From the NCBI GenBank assembly GCA_016718385.1, contig JADKDK010000004.1:744001-808000 (forward strand): 64,000 nucleotides of DNA. Reading direction: 5' to 3'. The notes under the pieces were generated by a model that saw only the letters and a program-made list of their open reading frames with translations, made no database searches and had not been told where the DNA came from. Every line of letters begins with the position of its first letter. Position 1 is the first letter of the stretch. Below are positions 15,907 through 24,614 of this stretch, piece by piece. Source of the stretch: Gammaproteobacteria bacterium (GTDB taxonomy: Bacteria; Pseudomonadota; Gammaproteobacteria; Pseudomonadales; UBA5518). The position numbers and the translations under genes were made by a program.

Positions 15907-17280
15907 ATGAAAATAAAGAGCATGCTTGCGGCGGCGATCATCGGAGTCGCCTCGTCGTCCGTGCTGGACGCCGCGGTCGGCGCGGACCAGGCCGCGCGCC
16001 TCGGCGCCGATCTCACGCCGGTGGGCGCGGAAAAGGCCGGCAATGCCGACGGTTCGATCCCGGCTTGGGACGGCAAGGGCGTGACGGTGCCCGCCGGCTG
16101 GAAACCGGGCACCGAGTACCCGAATCCCTACCCGGATGAAAAGCCGATCTACCAGGTCACGGCCGACAACCTTGCCCAGTACGCCGATATCCTCTCCGAA
16201 GGGACGCAGGCCCTGCTCAAACGCTACGGCAAGGACGGCTTCCGGCTCGATGTCTACCCGACGCACCGCAACGTCTCGCAGCCGCAGTGGTACTACGACG
16301 CCACCAAGCAGAACGCGACCGGCGCCCAGCTGGTCGCCGACGGGCAGATGATCCAGGGCAACGTGCCGGGCGTGCCCTTCCCGGTCCCGCAGAGCGGTCT
16401 GGAGGTGCTGTGGAACCACATGATCCGGTTCCAGGGTGTGCAGTCCTATTACCGCTACGACAGCTATTACGTTGATGCCAACGGCAAGCCCGTGCTCGCG
16501 GCCAGCGCCGACAACTGGTTCGAATACCCGATGTTCATGGAGCACTACAAGAAGCGCAACTACGGCTCGACCGACCTGCGCTACGCCTATCTGCGCATCG
16601 ACTACCTGGCGCCGCCGCGCCGTGCCGGCGAGATCCTGCTGGTGCACGAGCCCGGCGCGGACTACACGGCGGGCAAGGGGCGCGATGCATGGCAGTACCT
16701 GACGGGGCAGCGGCGCGTGCGCAAGGCGCCCTCGGTGTCCTTCGACACGCCGAACCCCTCCACCGCGGGCACCTCGACCTACGACGACTCCTACATGTAC
16801 AACGGCTCGCCGGAGCGTTTCGAGTGGAAGCTGGTCGGCAAGCAGGAAATGCTGATCCCCTACAACTGCAACACCTTCGTGTTCGAGAAGCCGGCCCTGG
16901 AACTGCTCGACAAGCACTTCTTCAAGCCCGAGTACGTGCGCTGGGAGAAGCACCGCGTCTGGGTCGTCGAGGGCACGCTCAAGAGCGGCAGCCGCCACAT
17001 CTACGGCAAGCGCCGCTATTACATCGACGAGGACAGCTGGACGGCGCTGCTCGGAGACCTGTGGGACGGCAAGGGCGAGTTGTGGCGCGTGCAGCAGATG
17101 TACCCGTTCATCCAGTGGGACATCCCGGCGCCCGGCAACACGGCCCTCGGCGCGTATGACCTCAAGGCGGGTATCTACAGCATCAATACCAAGCCGAACC
17201 CGGGGACCTTCACGCAGGGCTTCGACGAGTCCGAGCAATTCTTTACATCGCAGGGCATCGCGCGCACCGGCGTGCGCTGA
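15907..17280 (+). CDS. DUF1329 family periplasmic/outer-membrane lipid-binding-like protein
   Basis: A 457-residue exported protein. The signal peptide MKIKSMLAAAIIGVASSSVL is followed by ADQAARLGADLTPVGAEKAG, then NADGSIPAWDGKG, the standard DUF1329 opening. Further on, YAYLRIDYLAPPRRAGEILL, GQRRVRKAPSVSFDTPNP and YIDEDSWTALLGDLWDGKGE are characteristic family blocks. DUF1329 proteins have a LolA/LolB-like fold in family predictions, which would fit carrying a hydrophobic ligand through the periplasm. The ATG at 15907 was chosen because the signal peptide begins there. It sits between DUF1302 and a YCF48-like gene and is probably co-transcribed with them. Confidence 0.92.
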   Translation: MKIKSMLAAAIIGVASSSVLDAAVGADQAARLGADLTPVGAEKAGNADGSIPAWDGKGVTVPAGWKPGTEYPNPYPDEKPIYQVTADNLAQYADILSEGTQALLKRYGKDGFRLDVYPTHRNVSQPQWYYDATKQNATGAQLVADGQMIQGNVPGVPFPVPQSGLEVLWNHMIRFQGVQSYYRYDSYYVDANGKPVLAASADNWFEYPMFMEHYKKRNYGSTDLRYAYLRIDYLAPPRRAGEILLVHEPGADYTAGKGRDAWQYLTGQRRVRKAPSVSFDTPNPSTAGTSTYDDSYMYNGSPERFEWKLVGKQEMLIPYNCNTFVFEKPALELLDKHFFKPEYVRWEKHRVWVVEGTLKSGSRHIYGKRRYYIDEDSWTALLGDLWDGKGELWRVQQMYPFIQWDIPAPGNTALGAYDLKAGIYSINTKPNPGTFTQGFDESEQFFTSQGIARTGVR

Positions 17281-17382
17281 TCCGTGCTGCGCGCCGGTCG
17301 GGGCGGCCGGCGCGCGCGTGGTGCTGATGTCGCCGGGACGCCACATGCGGGCCGGAACCTGGTTTCGGGAGCAACAAGAATC

Positions 17383-18489
17383 ATGAAAAAACTCGCCGCC
17401 CTCGTCTGCGCAGCCTGCCTGGCGGCGCCGCCGGCCGCTGCACAGGACACGAAGCGCTACGATGTGCTCGAACTCCCCGCCGTGCAGTCCCCGCTGGCGC
17501 AGCGCGCGCTGGTGTACTCGCTCTCCCGAGCGGGTGAGCGCGTGATCGCCACCGGCATCCGCGGGCACATCCTCTACTCGGACGATTTCGGGCATAGCTG
17601 GGTCCAGGCCGAATCGGTGCCGGTGCGTTCCTCCCTGCTCGACGCGGCGTTCCCGACGCCGGAGCAGGGCTGGGTCGTCGGACACGAAGGGGTGATCCTG
17701 CACAGCACCGACGGCGGCAAGACGTGGGCCAGGCAACTCGACGGGGTGCAGCTCGCGAAGATCGGGCTGGACTTCTACAGCGCCAGGCTCGAACAGGAGC
17801 CCGACAACGAGCGCTACGCCTTCCTGGTCGATGAGTTGAAACTCGCGCTCGAGGGCAACGCCGACCGTCCCTTCTTCAGGATCGTGATGAACAGCGCGAG
17901 CGAAGGCTTCGCGGCTGGTGCTTACGGCCTGCTGTTCTCCACGGTCGACGGCGGAAAGTCCTGGGTGCCGGTGATGGAACGGCTGGATCTCGAGCAGTTC
18001 GTGCACCTGTTCGACTTCGCGCGGCTCCCGCCGGCGGGCACCGACAATCCGGGCCCCGACGCGGTGGAGCTCGTGGCGGCGGGAGAGATGGGCACTATCC
18101 TCGCGCTGGACCCCGCGACAGGGCACTGGCAGCCGCGCGATTTCCCCTACGAGGGCAGCATGTTCACGATCGTCGCGACCCGCGACGCGTCGCTGGTGAC
18201 CGGGGGACTGCGTGGCCTCGTGTTCCGCTCCACCGATCGCGGCGCGAGCTGGACCGAGGTGGAGAAGCCGGTGACCGGCGCGATCGTCGCGAGCACGCTG
18301 CTTGCCGACGGGCGCGTGATACTGGCGACCCAGGAGGGCGCGCTGCTCGCGAGCTCCGACGACGGGGCCTCGTTCGCGCCGCTGCCCATCGAGCACCCGC
18401 AGCCGCTCAGCGACCTGATCGAGGCGCGTCCGGGAGAGCTCGTGCTGAGCGGGAGTTTCGGACTACGGGTGGTGCCCCTGGCCCCGTAG
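17383..18489 (+). CDS. YCF48/BNR-repeat exported beta-propeller protein
   Basis: A 368-residue exported protein. It has a signal peptide (MKKLAALVCAACLAAPPAAA, cleaved before QDTKRYD) and repeated sialidase-like/BNR turns: YSDDFGHSW, HSTDGGKTWARQ, FSTVDGGKSWVPV, RSTDRGASWTEV and ASSDDGASF. Such S-x-D-x-G-x-x-W repeats fold as a beta-propeller, as in the plant photosystem II assembly factor HCF136/Ycf48. In proteobacteria these proteins travel with DUF1302, DUF1329 and MMPL transporters, where they are thought to be assembly or partner proteins. The start is 103 bases after the DUF1329 stop. Not an enzyme as far as can be seen. Confidence 0.9.
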   Translation: MKKLAALVCAACLAAPPAAAQDTKRYDVLELPAVQSPLAQRALVYSLSRAGERVIATGIRGHILYSDDFGHSWVQAESVPVRSSLLDAAFPTPEQGWVVGHEGVILHSTDGGKTWARQLDGVQLAKIGLDFYSARLEQEPDNERYAFLVDELKLALEGNADRPFFRIVMNSASEGFAAGAYGLLFSTVDGGKSWVPVMERLDLEQFVHLFDFARLPPAGTDNPGPDAVELVAAGEMGTILALDPATGHWQPRDFPYEGSMFTIVATRDASLVTGGLRGLVFRSTDRGASWTEVEKPVTGAIVASTLLADGRVILATQEGALLASSDDGASFAPLPIEHPQPLSDLIEARPGELVLSGSFGLRVVPLAP

Positions 18490-18543
18490 CGCCGTCCGGC
18501 TCGCGCGGGACCGTCACGGCATAATTACAAGAGGTGCATTTGC

Positions 18544-20950
18544 ATGGCGCATGTCGAAGACAGCACGAACCTGCCCGTCATCAGCGACGTTTCGCAATTC
18601 GATCGCAACTCGGGCTCCTGGCTGGAGCGGCTGGTGTTCAACCACCGCGCGATCGTGGTGTTGCTGTGTGCCGTGGCGACGCTGGTGCTCGGCTACTACA
18701 CCGTGACCCACCTGCGGCTGCAGTCCGAATTCGAGAAGATGCTGCCGAAGAACCACCCCCTACGTGATGAATTACAAGGAAAACGCGGACCAGCTGCGCG
18801 GCTTCGGCAATGTGCTGCGGATCGCGATCCAGACCGAGGAGCCCACGATCTACACGCCGCACTACCTGCAGACCCTGCAGGAGGTCAACGAGTCGGTGTT
18901 CTACATTCCCGGCGTCGTGCGCGAGAAGATGAAGTCGCTGTGGACGCCGAACACCCGCTACAAGGTGGTGACCGAGGAGGGTTTCGAGGGCGATTCGGTG
19001 ATACCCCCGGATTACGACGCCTCCGAGGCGTCGATCGCGGCCGTGAAGCTGAACGTCGCGCGCGCCGGGCTGGGCGGCAACCTGGTCGCCAACGACGAGC
19101 GCTCCGCGGCGCTGCTGGTCCCGCTGATGGACCGCAACCCCGAAACCGGCGAGCGCCTCGATTACGGCGCCCTGAGCGATGCGCTGGAAGAGGTGCGCGA
19201 CAAGTTCCAGGCCGAGAGCGGCGGCAAGACGCAGGTCCACATCATCGGTTTCGCCAAGATCGTCGGCGACCTGATCGCGGGCCTGAAGAGCGTGGTGATG
19301 TTCTTCTTCGTCGCGGTGCTGATCGCGACCGGGCTGCTCTACTGGTACACGCGCTGCCTGCGCAGCACGCTGGTGGTCATCGTGATCACGATGGGCGCCG
19401 TGGTATGGCAGCTCGGACTGCTGACGGTCCTCGGCTTCGAGCTCGACCCGTATTCGATCCTGGTCCCGTTCCTGGTGTTCGCGATCGGCGTCTCGCACGG
19501 CGCGCAGAAGCTCAACGGCATCATGCAGGACACCGGCCGCGGCTGCCACCCCTACGTGGCGGCGCGCTACACCTTCCGGCGCCTGTTCCTGGCGGGCTTC
19601 ACGGCGCTGGCCTCGGACGCCGTGGGTTTCGCGGTGCTGCTGATCATCCAGATCCAGGTCATCCAGGATCTCGCGATCACCGCGACCATCGGCGTCATGG
19701 TGCTGATCTTCACCAACCTGATCCTGATACCGGTGACGCTGTCGTATGTCGGCGTGAGCAAGTCTGCCGCCGAGTACTCGCACCGCCAGCTGCTGGGCGA
19801 TTCCAAGCCGCACGGCATCACGCTGTTCCTGCTGCGTTTCACCGAGCGCAAGTGGGCGATCGCATCGGTCGGATCCGCGGTGGTCGGCAGTTGCGTGGCG
19901 CTCCTGATCGCGCAGAACCTGCAGATCGGCGACCTCGACCCGGGTGCGCCCGAGCTGCGCCCCGATTCGCGCTACAACCGCGACATGCAGTTCATGATCG
20001 ACCACTACTCGGTATCCAGCGACATCTTCGCGGTGATCGTGAAGACCGAGCCGGACAAGTGCACGGACCCGGAGACGCTGGCGCTCGCCGAAGAGCTCGA
20101 GTGGCGCTTCCGGCAACTGCCCGAGGTCGAGGACGTGGTCGGCATGAACACCGGCGCGCGGCGGCTGCTGGCAGGGCTCAACGAGGGCTACATCAAGTGG
20201 CAGTCGCTCAACCGCAACCAGTCATCGATCAACTACGCCGCGGTCGAGATGGTCGACATGGGCCTGGTGAATCCCGAGTGCTCGGTGTGGCCGATGCTGG
20301 TGTACCTGGCTGACCACAAGGCGAAGACGCTGCAGAACGCGGTCGATACGCTGGAGCAGTTCAACCGTGACTGGCCGAGCGACAAGGTCCAGTTCCTCGG
20401 CGCCGCCGGCAACGCGGGATTCGAGGCCGCGACGAACATCGTCGTGAAGCAGGCCAACCGCGAGATGATGTTCTACGTCTATGCGGCGGTGATCGTGCTG
20501 AGCTACATCACGTTCCGTTCGGTCGCGGGCGTGCTGTGCGCGGTGCTGCCGCTCGTGGCGACATCGATCCTGTGCGAGGCGCTGATGGTGATACTGGGCA
20601 TCGGCGTCAAGGTCGCGACGCTGCCGGTGATCGCCCTCGGCGTGGGCATCGGCATCGACTATGCGCTGTACGTGCTGACGGTGGTGCTGGCGAAGACGCG
20701 CGCGGGGCTGCCGCTGCGCGATGCCTACTACGCTGCCCTGACGTTCACCGGCCGGGTCGTCGCGCTCATCGGCGTCACGCTCGCCGCCGGCGTCATCACC
20801 TGGGCCTTCTCGCCGGTGAAGTTCCAGGCCGACATGGGGATCCTGCTGGCCTTCATGTTCCTGTGGAACATGGTCGGCGCGCTGGTGCTGATGCCCTCGC
20901 TCGCGTACTTCCTGCTGCCCAAGCCCAAGGAGGCTGCGACGCATGCGTGA
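18544..20950 (+). pseudogene. MMPL/RND-family transporter, broken by one frameshift
   Basis: A roughly 800-residue RND/MMPL exporter split by a single-base insertion. Frame one (from 18544) gives WLERLVFNHRAIVVLLCAVA, the first membrane helix, and EFEKMLPKNHP. The frame then shifts at a run of five C (18756-18760), and the continuation YVMNYKENADQLRGFGNVLR runs to 20950. Joining the two restores the family phrase KNHPYVMNY.. exactly if one C is removed. The second part has two clusters of membrane helices (around VVMFFFVAVLIATGLLYWY and GVGIGIDYALYVLTVVLAKT) and the periplasmic loop between them. Such proteins pump lipids or hydrophobic molecules. Without correction the main frame is truncated at about 590 mostly out-of-frame codons, so it is inactive unless the base is a sequence error. 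It overlaps the next gene by 8 bases. Confidence 0.85.
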
Positions 20951-22478
20951 GATGCCGCTGCCCGACGTCGGCCTCGGGGCGATGATCCTGCGCCGGGCGG
21001 CGCTGGTGCCGGAGCTGCCGGCGATCAGTTTCGAAGGCGAGACGCTGCGTTACGCGGCCTTCGGGCAGCGTATCCGCCGCCTGGCTGGCGCGCTGCGCAA
21101 GGCGGGCGTCAACCGTGGTGACCGTGTTGCGTTCCTCGGCCACAACCACCCGGTATTCCTCGAGACGCTGTTCGCGGCAACGGCGATCGGCGCGATCTTC
21201 GTGCCGCTGAATTTCCGCCTCACCGGCCCGGAGCTGGAGTTCATCATCAACGACGCCGGGGTGCACACGCTGCTGGTCGATGACGCGCACAAGGCGGTGA
21301 TCGATGCGATCCGCGGTGCGCTCTGCTGCCGTCACTACCTGGCCGCGGAGTCCGCGTGCGGGGCGTGGACAGGGCTCGAGGGCTTCGTCGCCCACGTTGT
21401 GCCGCTCGCCGCGGCCGAACGCGTCGAGGCCGACGACGTGGCGCTGATCATGTACACCTCGGGCACCACCGGGCGGCCCAAGGGCGCGATGCTGACGCAC
21501 GGCAATATCTTCTGGAACAACGTCAACGCGCGCTTCGGGCCGGAGAATTTCGCGGGCGACGTGAGCCTCACCGCCGCGCCCCTGTTCCACATCGGCGGGC
21601 TCAACGTCACCACGCTGATCGGGCTGCAGGGCGGCGGGCACGTGGTGCTGCACCGGGGCTTCGATCCGGGACTGGTGCTCGCGGACATCGCGCGCTACCG
21701 CGTCACGACGATGTTCGGCGCGCCCGCGATGTTCCTGTTCATGGCGCAGCACCCCGGCTTCGCCGGCGCGGATCTCTCCAGCATCGACATCCTGATCTGC
21801 GGTGGCGCGCCGGTGCCCGAGGCGCTGCTGCGCGCTTACCAGGCGCGCGGCATCCGCCTGTGCCAGGGTTACGGCCTTACCGAGACGGCGCCGTTCGCCT
21901 CGTTTCTCGGCAGCCGCTGGATCGGGTCCAAGCTCGGCTCGGCGGGGCAGCCGCCGCTGTATGGCGATGTGCGCGTGGTGGACCCGCACAACCGCCCGCT
22001 CGCGCACGGCGAGCGCGGCGAGGTCTGCGTGCGCGCGCCCAACGTCATGAAGGGCTACTGGAACCGTCCCGAGGCCACCCGCGAGGCGATCGATCCCGAG
22101 GGCTGGTTTCACACCGGCGACGTCGGCTACTTCGATGCCGACGGTTTCCTGTACCTGTGCGACCGCGTCAAGGACATGGTCATCACGGGGGGCGAGAACG
22201 TCTATCCGGCCGAGGTCGAGAGCGTGCTCTACGAGCACCCGGCGATCGCCGAGGTCGCGGTGATCGGCCTTCCCGACGAGAAGTGGGGCGAGGCCGTCAC
22301 CGCGGTGGTGCGCCCGGTCCCCGGCGCCACGCTCACGCTGGAGGACCTGCGCAGCTTCGCGGGCGAGAAGCTCGCGCGCTACAAGCTGCCGCTCAGGCTG
22401 CATCTCGTCGACGAGATGCCGCGCAACCCCGCCGGCAAGGTGCTCAAGTACCAGCTGCGCGAGCTGCTGAACACGTAG
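20943..22478 (+). CDS. Acyl-CoA synthetase (AMP-forming), fatty-acid/aromatic CoA ligase type
   Basis: A 511-residue ANL enzyme. Core motifs are ALIMYTSGTTGRPKGAMLTH (ATP-binding P-loop), FHIGGLNVTTLIG, CQGYGLTETAPF, WFHTGDVGYFDADGFLYLCD, and the A10 lysine in PRNPAGKVLKYQLRELL. It would convert a carboxylic acid, ATP and CoA to acyl-CoA; chain type cannot be decided. It overlaps the MMPL transporter by 8 bases, so the two are translationally coupled and belong to one operon with the DUF1302/DUF1329 module. The stop TAG at 22476-22478 is part of a REP GTAG head. After it lies a triple tandem REPIN array. Confidence 0.93.
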   Translation: MREMPLPDVGLGAMILRRAALVPELPAISFEGETLRYAAFGQRIRRLAGALRKAGVNRGDRVAFLGHNHPVFLETLFAATAIGAIFVPLNFRLTGPELEFIINDAGVHTLLVDDAHKAVIDAIRGALCCRHYLAAESACGAWTGLEGFVAHVVPLAAAERVEADDVALIMYTSGTTGRPKGAMLTHGNIFWNNVNARFGPENFAGDVSLTAAPLFHIGGLNVTTLIGLQGGGHVVLHRGFDPGLVLADIARYRVTTMFGAPAMFLFMAQHPGFAGADLSSIDILICGGAPVPEALLRAYQARGIRLCQGYGLTETAPFASFLGSRWIGSKLGSAGQPPLYGDVRVVDPHNRPLAHGERGEVCVRAPNVMKGYWNRPEATREAIDPEGWFHTGDVGYFDADGFLYLCDRVKDMVITGGENVYPAEVESVLYEHPAIAEVAVIGLPDEKWGEAVTAVVRPVPGATLTLEDLRSFAGEKLARYKLPLRLHLVDEMPRNPAGKVLKYQLRELLNT

Positions 22479-22638
22479 GCCGCATTCACGCGGACAAAGC
22501 CCGTGTCCGGATAAATCCGGACCTACGCGGTGGGTCCGCATTCATGCGGACAAAGCCCGTGTCCGGATAAATCCGGACCTACGCGGTGGGCCCGCATTCA
22601 TGCGGACAAAACCCGTGTCCGGATAAATCCGGACCCAC
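22475..22638. repeat. Tandem array of three REPIN units, 56-base period
   Basis: The block gtgtccggataaatccgg starts at about 22503, 22559 and 22615 (spacing exactly 56 bases). It alternates with tccgcattcatgcggacaaa in the opposite orientation. Each 56-base unit is a pair of inverted palindromes with different stems. The first GTAG head overlaps the stop codon of the upstream synthetase. It is an intergenic expansion, not a CRISPR: the units abut without unique spacers. Confidence 0.88.
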
Positions 22639-22677
22639 GGGGGCGGGCCCACAGCGCACCGCTCGATGGAGAACACA

Positions 22678-23652
22678 TGATCAACGTGCTGCTTTGCGAG
22701 GCGCCGGGTGGAGCGCCGCGTTGCGGCGATGCGGCGCTGATCGACGCGTGGGATCCGGCCGGCGATGCGCTGATCTGGGTCGATATCGATTGCCACGACG
22801 TCGAGGCGGCGCGCGCGCTGCTGACGGGACGCTTCGGCATCAGCCCGCTGGCCGCGAGCGATGCGCTGCGCGAGCGCCACCCGCCCAAACTCGAGTGGTT
22901 CGACGACTACTTCTTCCTGCTCTTCAAGGGCTTCACGGCCGAGACCGCGGACATCAACAATTTTTCCGTGGTGCACATCTCGATGTTCGTGGGGCGCAAC
23001 TTCCTGCTCACGGTGCACGCGCTGCCCTCCCCGAGCGTCAGCGGGCTGTGGTCGGCGGTAGCGCAGGGCGCGGTGCAACCGCGCCGCGGCACCGTGCACC
23101 TGTGCTATCGCCTGCTGCGGCGCATCGTCGACCGCTACACGCCGGTGATACTCGGGCTCGAGAACCGGCTCGACGCGCTCGAGGAGTCGCTCGCCGAACG
23201 CCCCGACGACGCCGTGCTGCTGGAGCTCGTCAACTACAACAGCCGGCTGAAGAAACTGCGCCGCACTTTCGGCTACCAGCAGGCCTGTCTCGATGAGTTG
23301 CGCCACGCGCAATCGACGCTGTTCAACGGCGAATCCGAGCACGAATTCCAGGACGTCTACGAGCACATGGAGCGTCTCACCAGCCTCTCGGCGCTGATGC
23401 AGGAGCTCTCGCGCGACCTGATGGACGGCTAGCATTTCGCTGAACGGCCACCGCTTGAATTCGATCATGAAAACACTGACGATTGCCTCGGTGATCTTTC
23501 TGCCCCTGACCTTCCTGGCGGGCATCTACGGAATGAATTTCGACCACATGCCGGAGCTGCATTCGGACGCGGGTTACTTCGTGCTGCTCGGCGCGATGGC
23601 CGTCATCGCCACGGGGCTGCTGTGGGCATTCCGCCGCGTGCGCTGGCTCTGA
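22678..23652 (+). pseudogene. corA: CorA-family magnesium/metal transporter, broken by one frameshift
   Basis: The first frame (22678-23432) encodes the cytoplasmic domain: MINVLLCEAPGGAP.., FDDYFFLLFKGF, LLRRIVDRYTPVILGLENRL, then SALMQELSRDLMDG before TAG. The next frame (up to 23652) resumes with LNSIMKTLTIASVIFLPLTF and LAGIYGMNF, the two membrane helices with the GMN signature that define CorA. Removing one base at the TAG (23430-23433, tagc to tac) gives DGYISLNGHRLNSIMK, which matches the family. Intact length would be 324 residues, as expected. CorA imports Mg2+ (or Co2+/Ni2+/Zn2+). As written, the pore is separated from the sensor domain, so the gene is inactive unless this is a sequencing error. 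Confidence 0.85.
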
Positions 23653-23675
23653 ACGGGCCAGACAAGGAGAGGACG

Positions 23676-24569
23676 ATGCAATTTGGCGTGATACCGGTCT
23701 GCGACCGGCGCTTCAGCAACGACCCGCGCTGGGTGCGAGGCTTCCTCGCGATGCTGGAAGCGGAGGGCGCCGAGTCGGTGTGGATGCCCGAGCACGTGAT
23801 CATGGCCCAGGACTACGAGCCGCGCTACGAGTACTCCGTGGACGGCCGCGCGCCAGTGGCTCCCGACACCATGATGCCTGATCCGCTCGAGTGGCTGAGT
23901 TTCGCCGCCGCCTGCACGGAGCGCCTGCGCCTTGCTACCGGCGTGCTGATCGGCCCGCAGCACAGCGCCGCGGTGCTGGCCAAGCGCCTGGCCACGCTCG
24001 ATGCGCTCTCGGGCGGGCGCCTGCAGGTCGGCATCGGCATCGGCTGGCAGAAGGAGGAATACGAGGCCGTCGGTGTGCCTTACGCCGATCGCGGACGGCG
24101 CCTCGACGAATGCCTCGACGCCGTGCGCACGTTGTGGCGCGACGACCCGGCCACGTTTCGCGGCGACTTCGTGCGCTTCGATCGGGTGTTCTGCGACACC
24201 AAGCCGGTGCAGCCGGGCGGCATCCCGTTCTACATAGGCGGCAGCTCCGAAGCCGCGGCGCGCCGCGCCGGGCTGCGCGGAGAGGGCTTCTATCCGTACG
24301 TGATCTCGCCGGAGGATCTCGCGGCGCGCATGGCGACGATACGCGCCACCGCTGCCGGGGCCGGGCGCAGTCTCGCGGGCTTTTCGGTCACGGTGTGGCC
24401 CGCGAGCTGGCGTCCCGGCGCGACTTTCGATCTCGGGCTCGCGCGCGCCTACCGCGATGCCGGCGCCGGGCGCCTGATCATCGCCGCCTACGAGGCCGGC
24501 GACAGCACCCCCGAGGCGCTGCGCGCGCTGGTGGCGGGCTACCGCGACCGCATCGTCGCCGCGCTCTGA
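23676..24569 (+). CDS. LLM class F420-dependent oxidoreductase (TIGR03619-type)
   Basis: A 298-residue TIM-barrel enzyme of the luciferase-like family. Evidence: MQFGVIPVCDRRFS.., GAESVWMPEHVIM, PDPLEWLSFAAACTERLRLA, TGVLIGPQHSAAVLAKRLAT, then LDALSGGRLQVGIGIGWQKE and EYEAVGVPYADRGRRLDE. The last blocks are hallmark sequences of the F420-binding branch, which uses F420H2 rather than FMN. The window also holds an apparently complete F420 biosynthesis operon 17 kb downstream, so the cofactor is available. The substrate is unknown. The start at 23676 has aaggagagg upstream. It follows the corA remnant and precedes a thiolase-like gene. Confidence 0.88.
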   Translation: MQFGVIPVCDRRFSNDPRWVRGFLAMLEAEGAESVWMPEHVIMAQDYEPRYEYSVDGRAPVAPDTMMPDPLEWLSFAAACTERLRLATGVLIGPQHSAAVLAKRLATLDALSGGRLQVGIGIGWQKEEYEAVGVPYADRGRRLDECLDAVRTLWRDDPATFRGDFVRFDRVFCDTKPVQPGGIPFYIGGSSEAAARRAGLRGEGFYPYVISPEDLAARMATIRATAAGAGRSLAGFSVTVWPASWRPGATFDLGLARAYRDAGAGRLIIAAYEAGDSTPEALRALVAGYRDRIVAAL

Positions 24570-24614
24570 GCGCGGCCGTCCATCCGTTCATCGACCAGCA
24601 GCAAGGGAGCAGCA

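Noticed and set aside
18487..18515. REP element at the end of the YCF48-like gene (GTAG at its stop)
   Set aside because: The stop context is gtagcgccgtccggctcg, but no matching palindrome of the family follows, so it was not counted as a further stop-codon overlap.
22475..22638. Three-copy repeat as a CRISPR array
   Set aside because: The 56-base units are directly adjacent with no unique spacers of constant length, each is an inverted pair with REP heads, and no cas gene is present.
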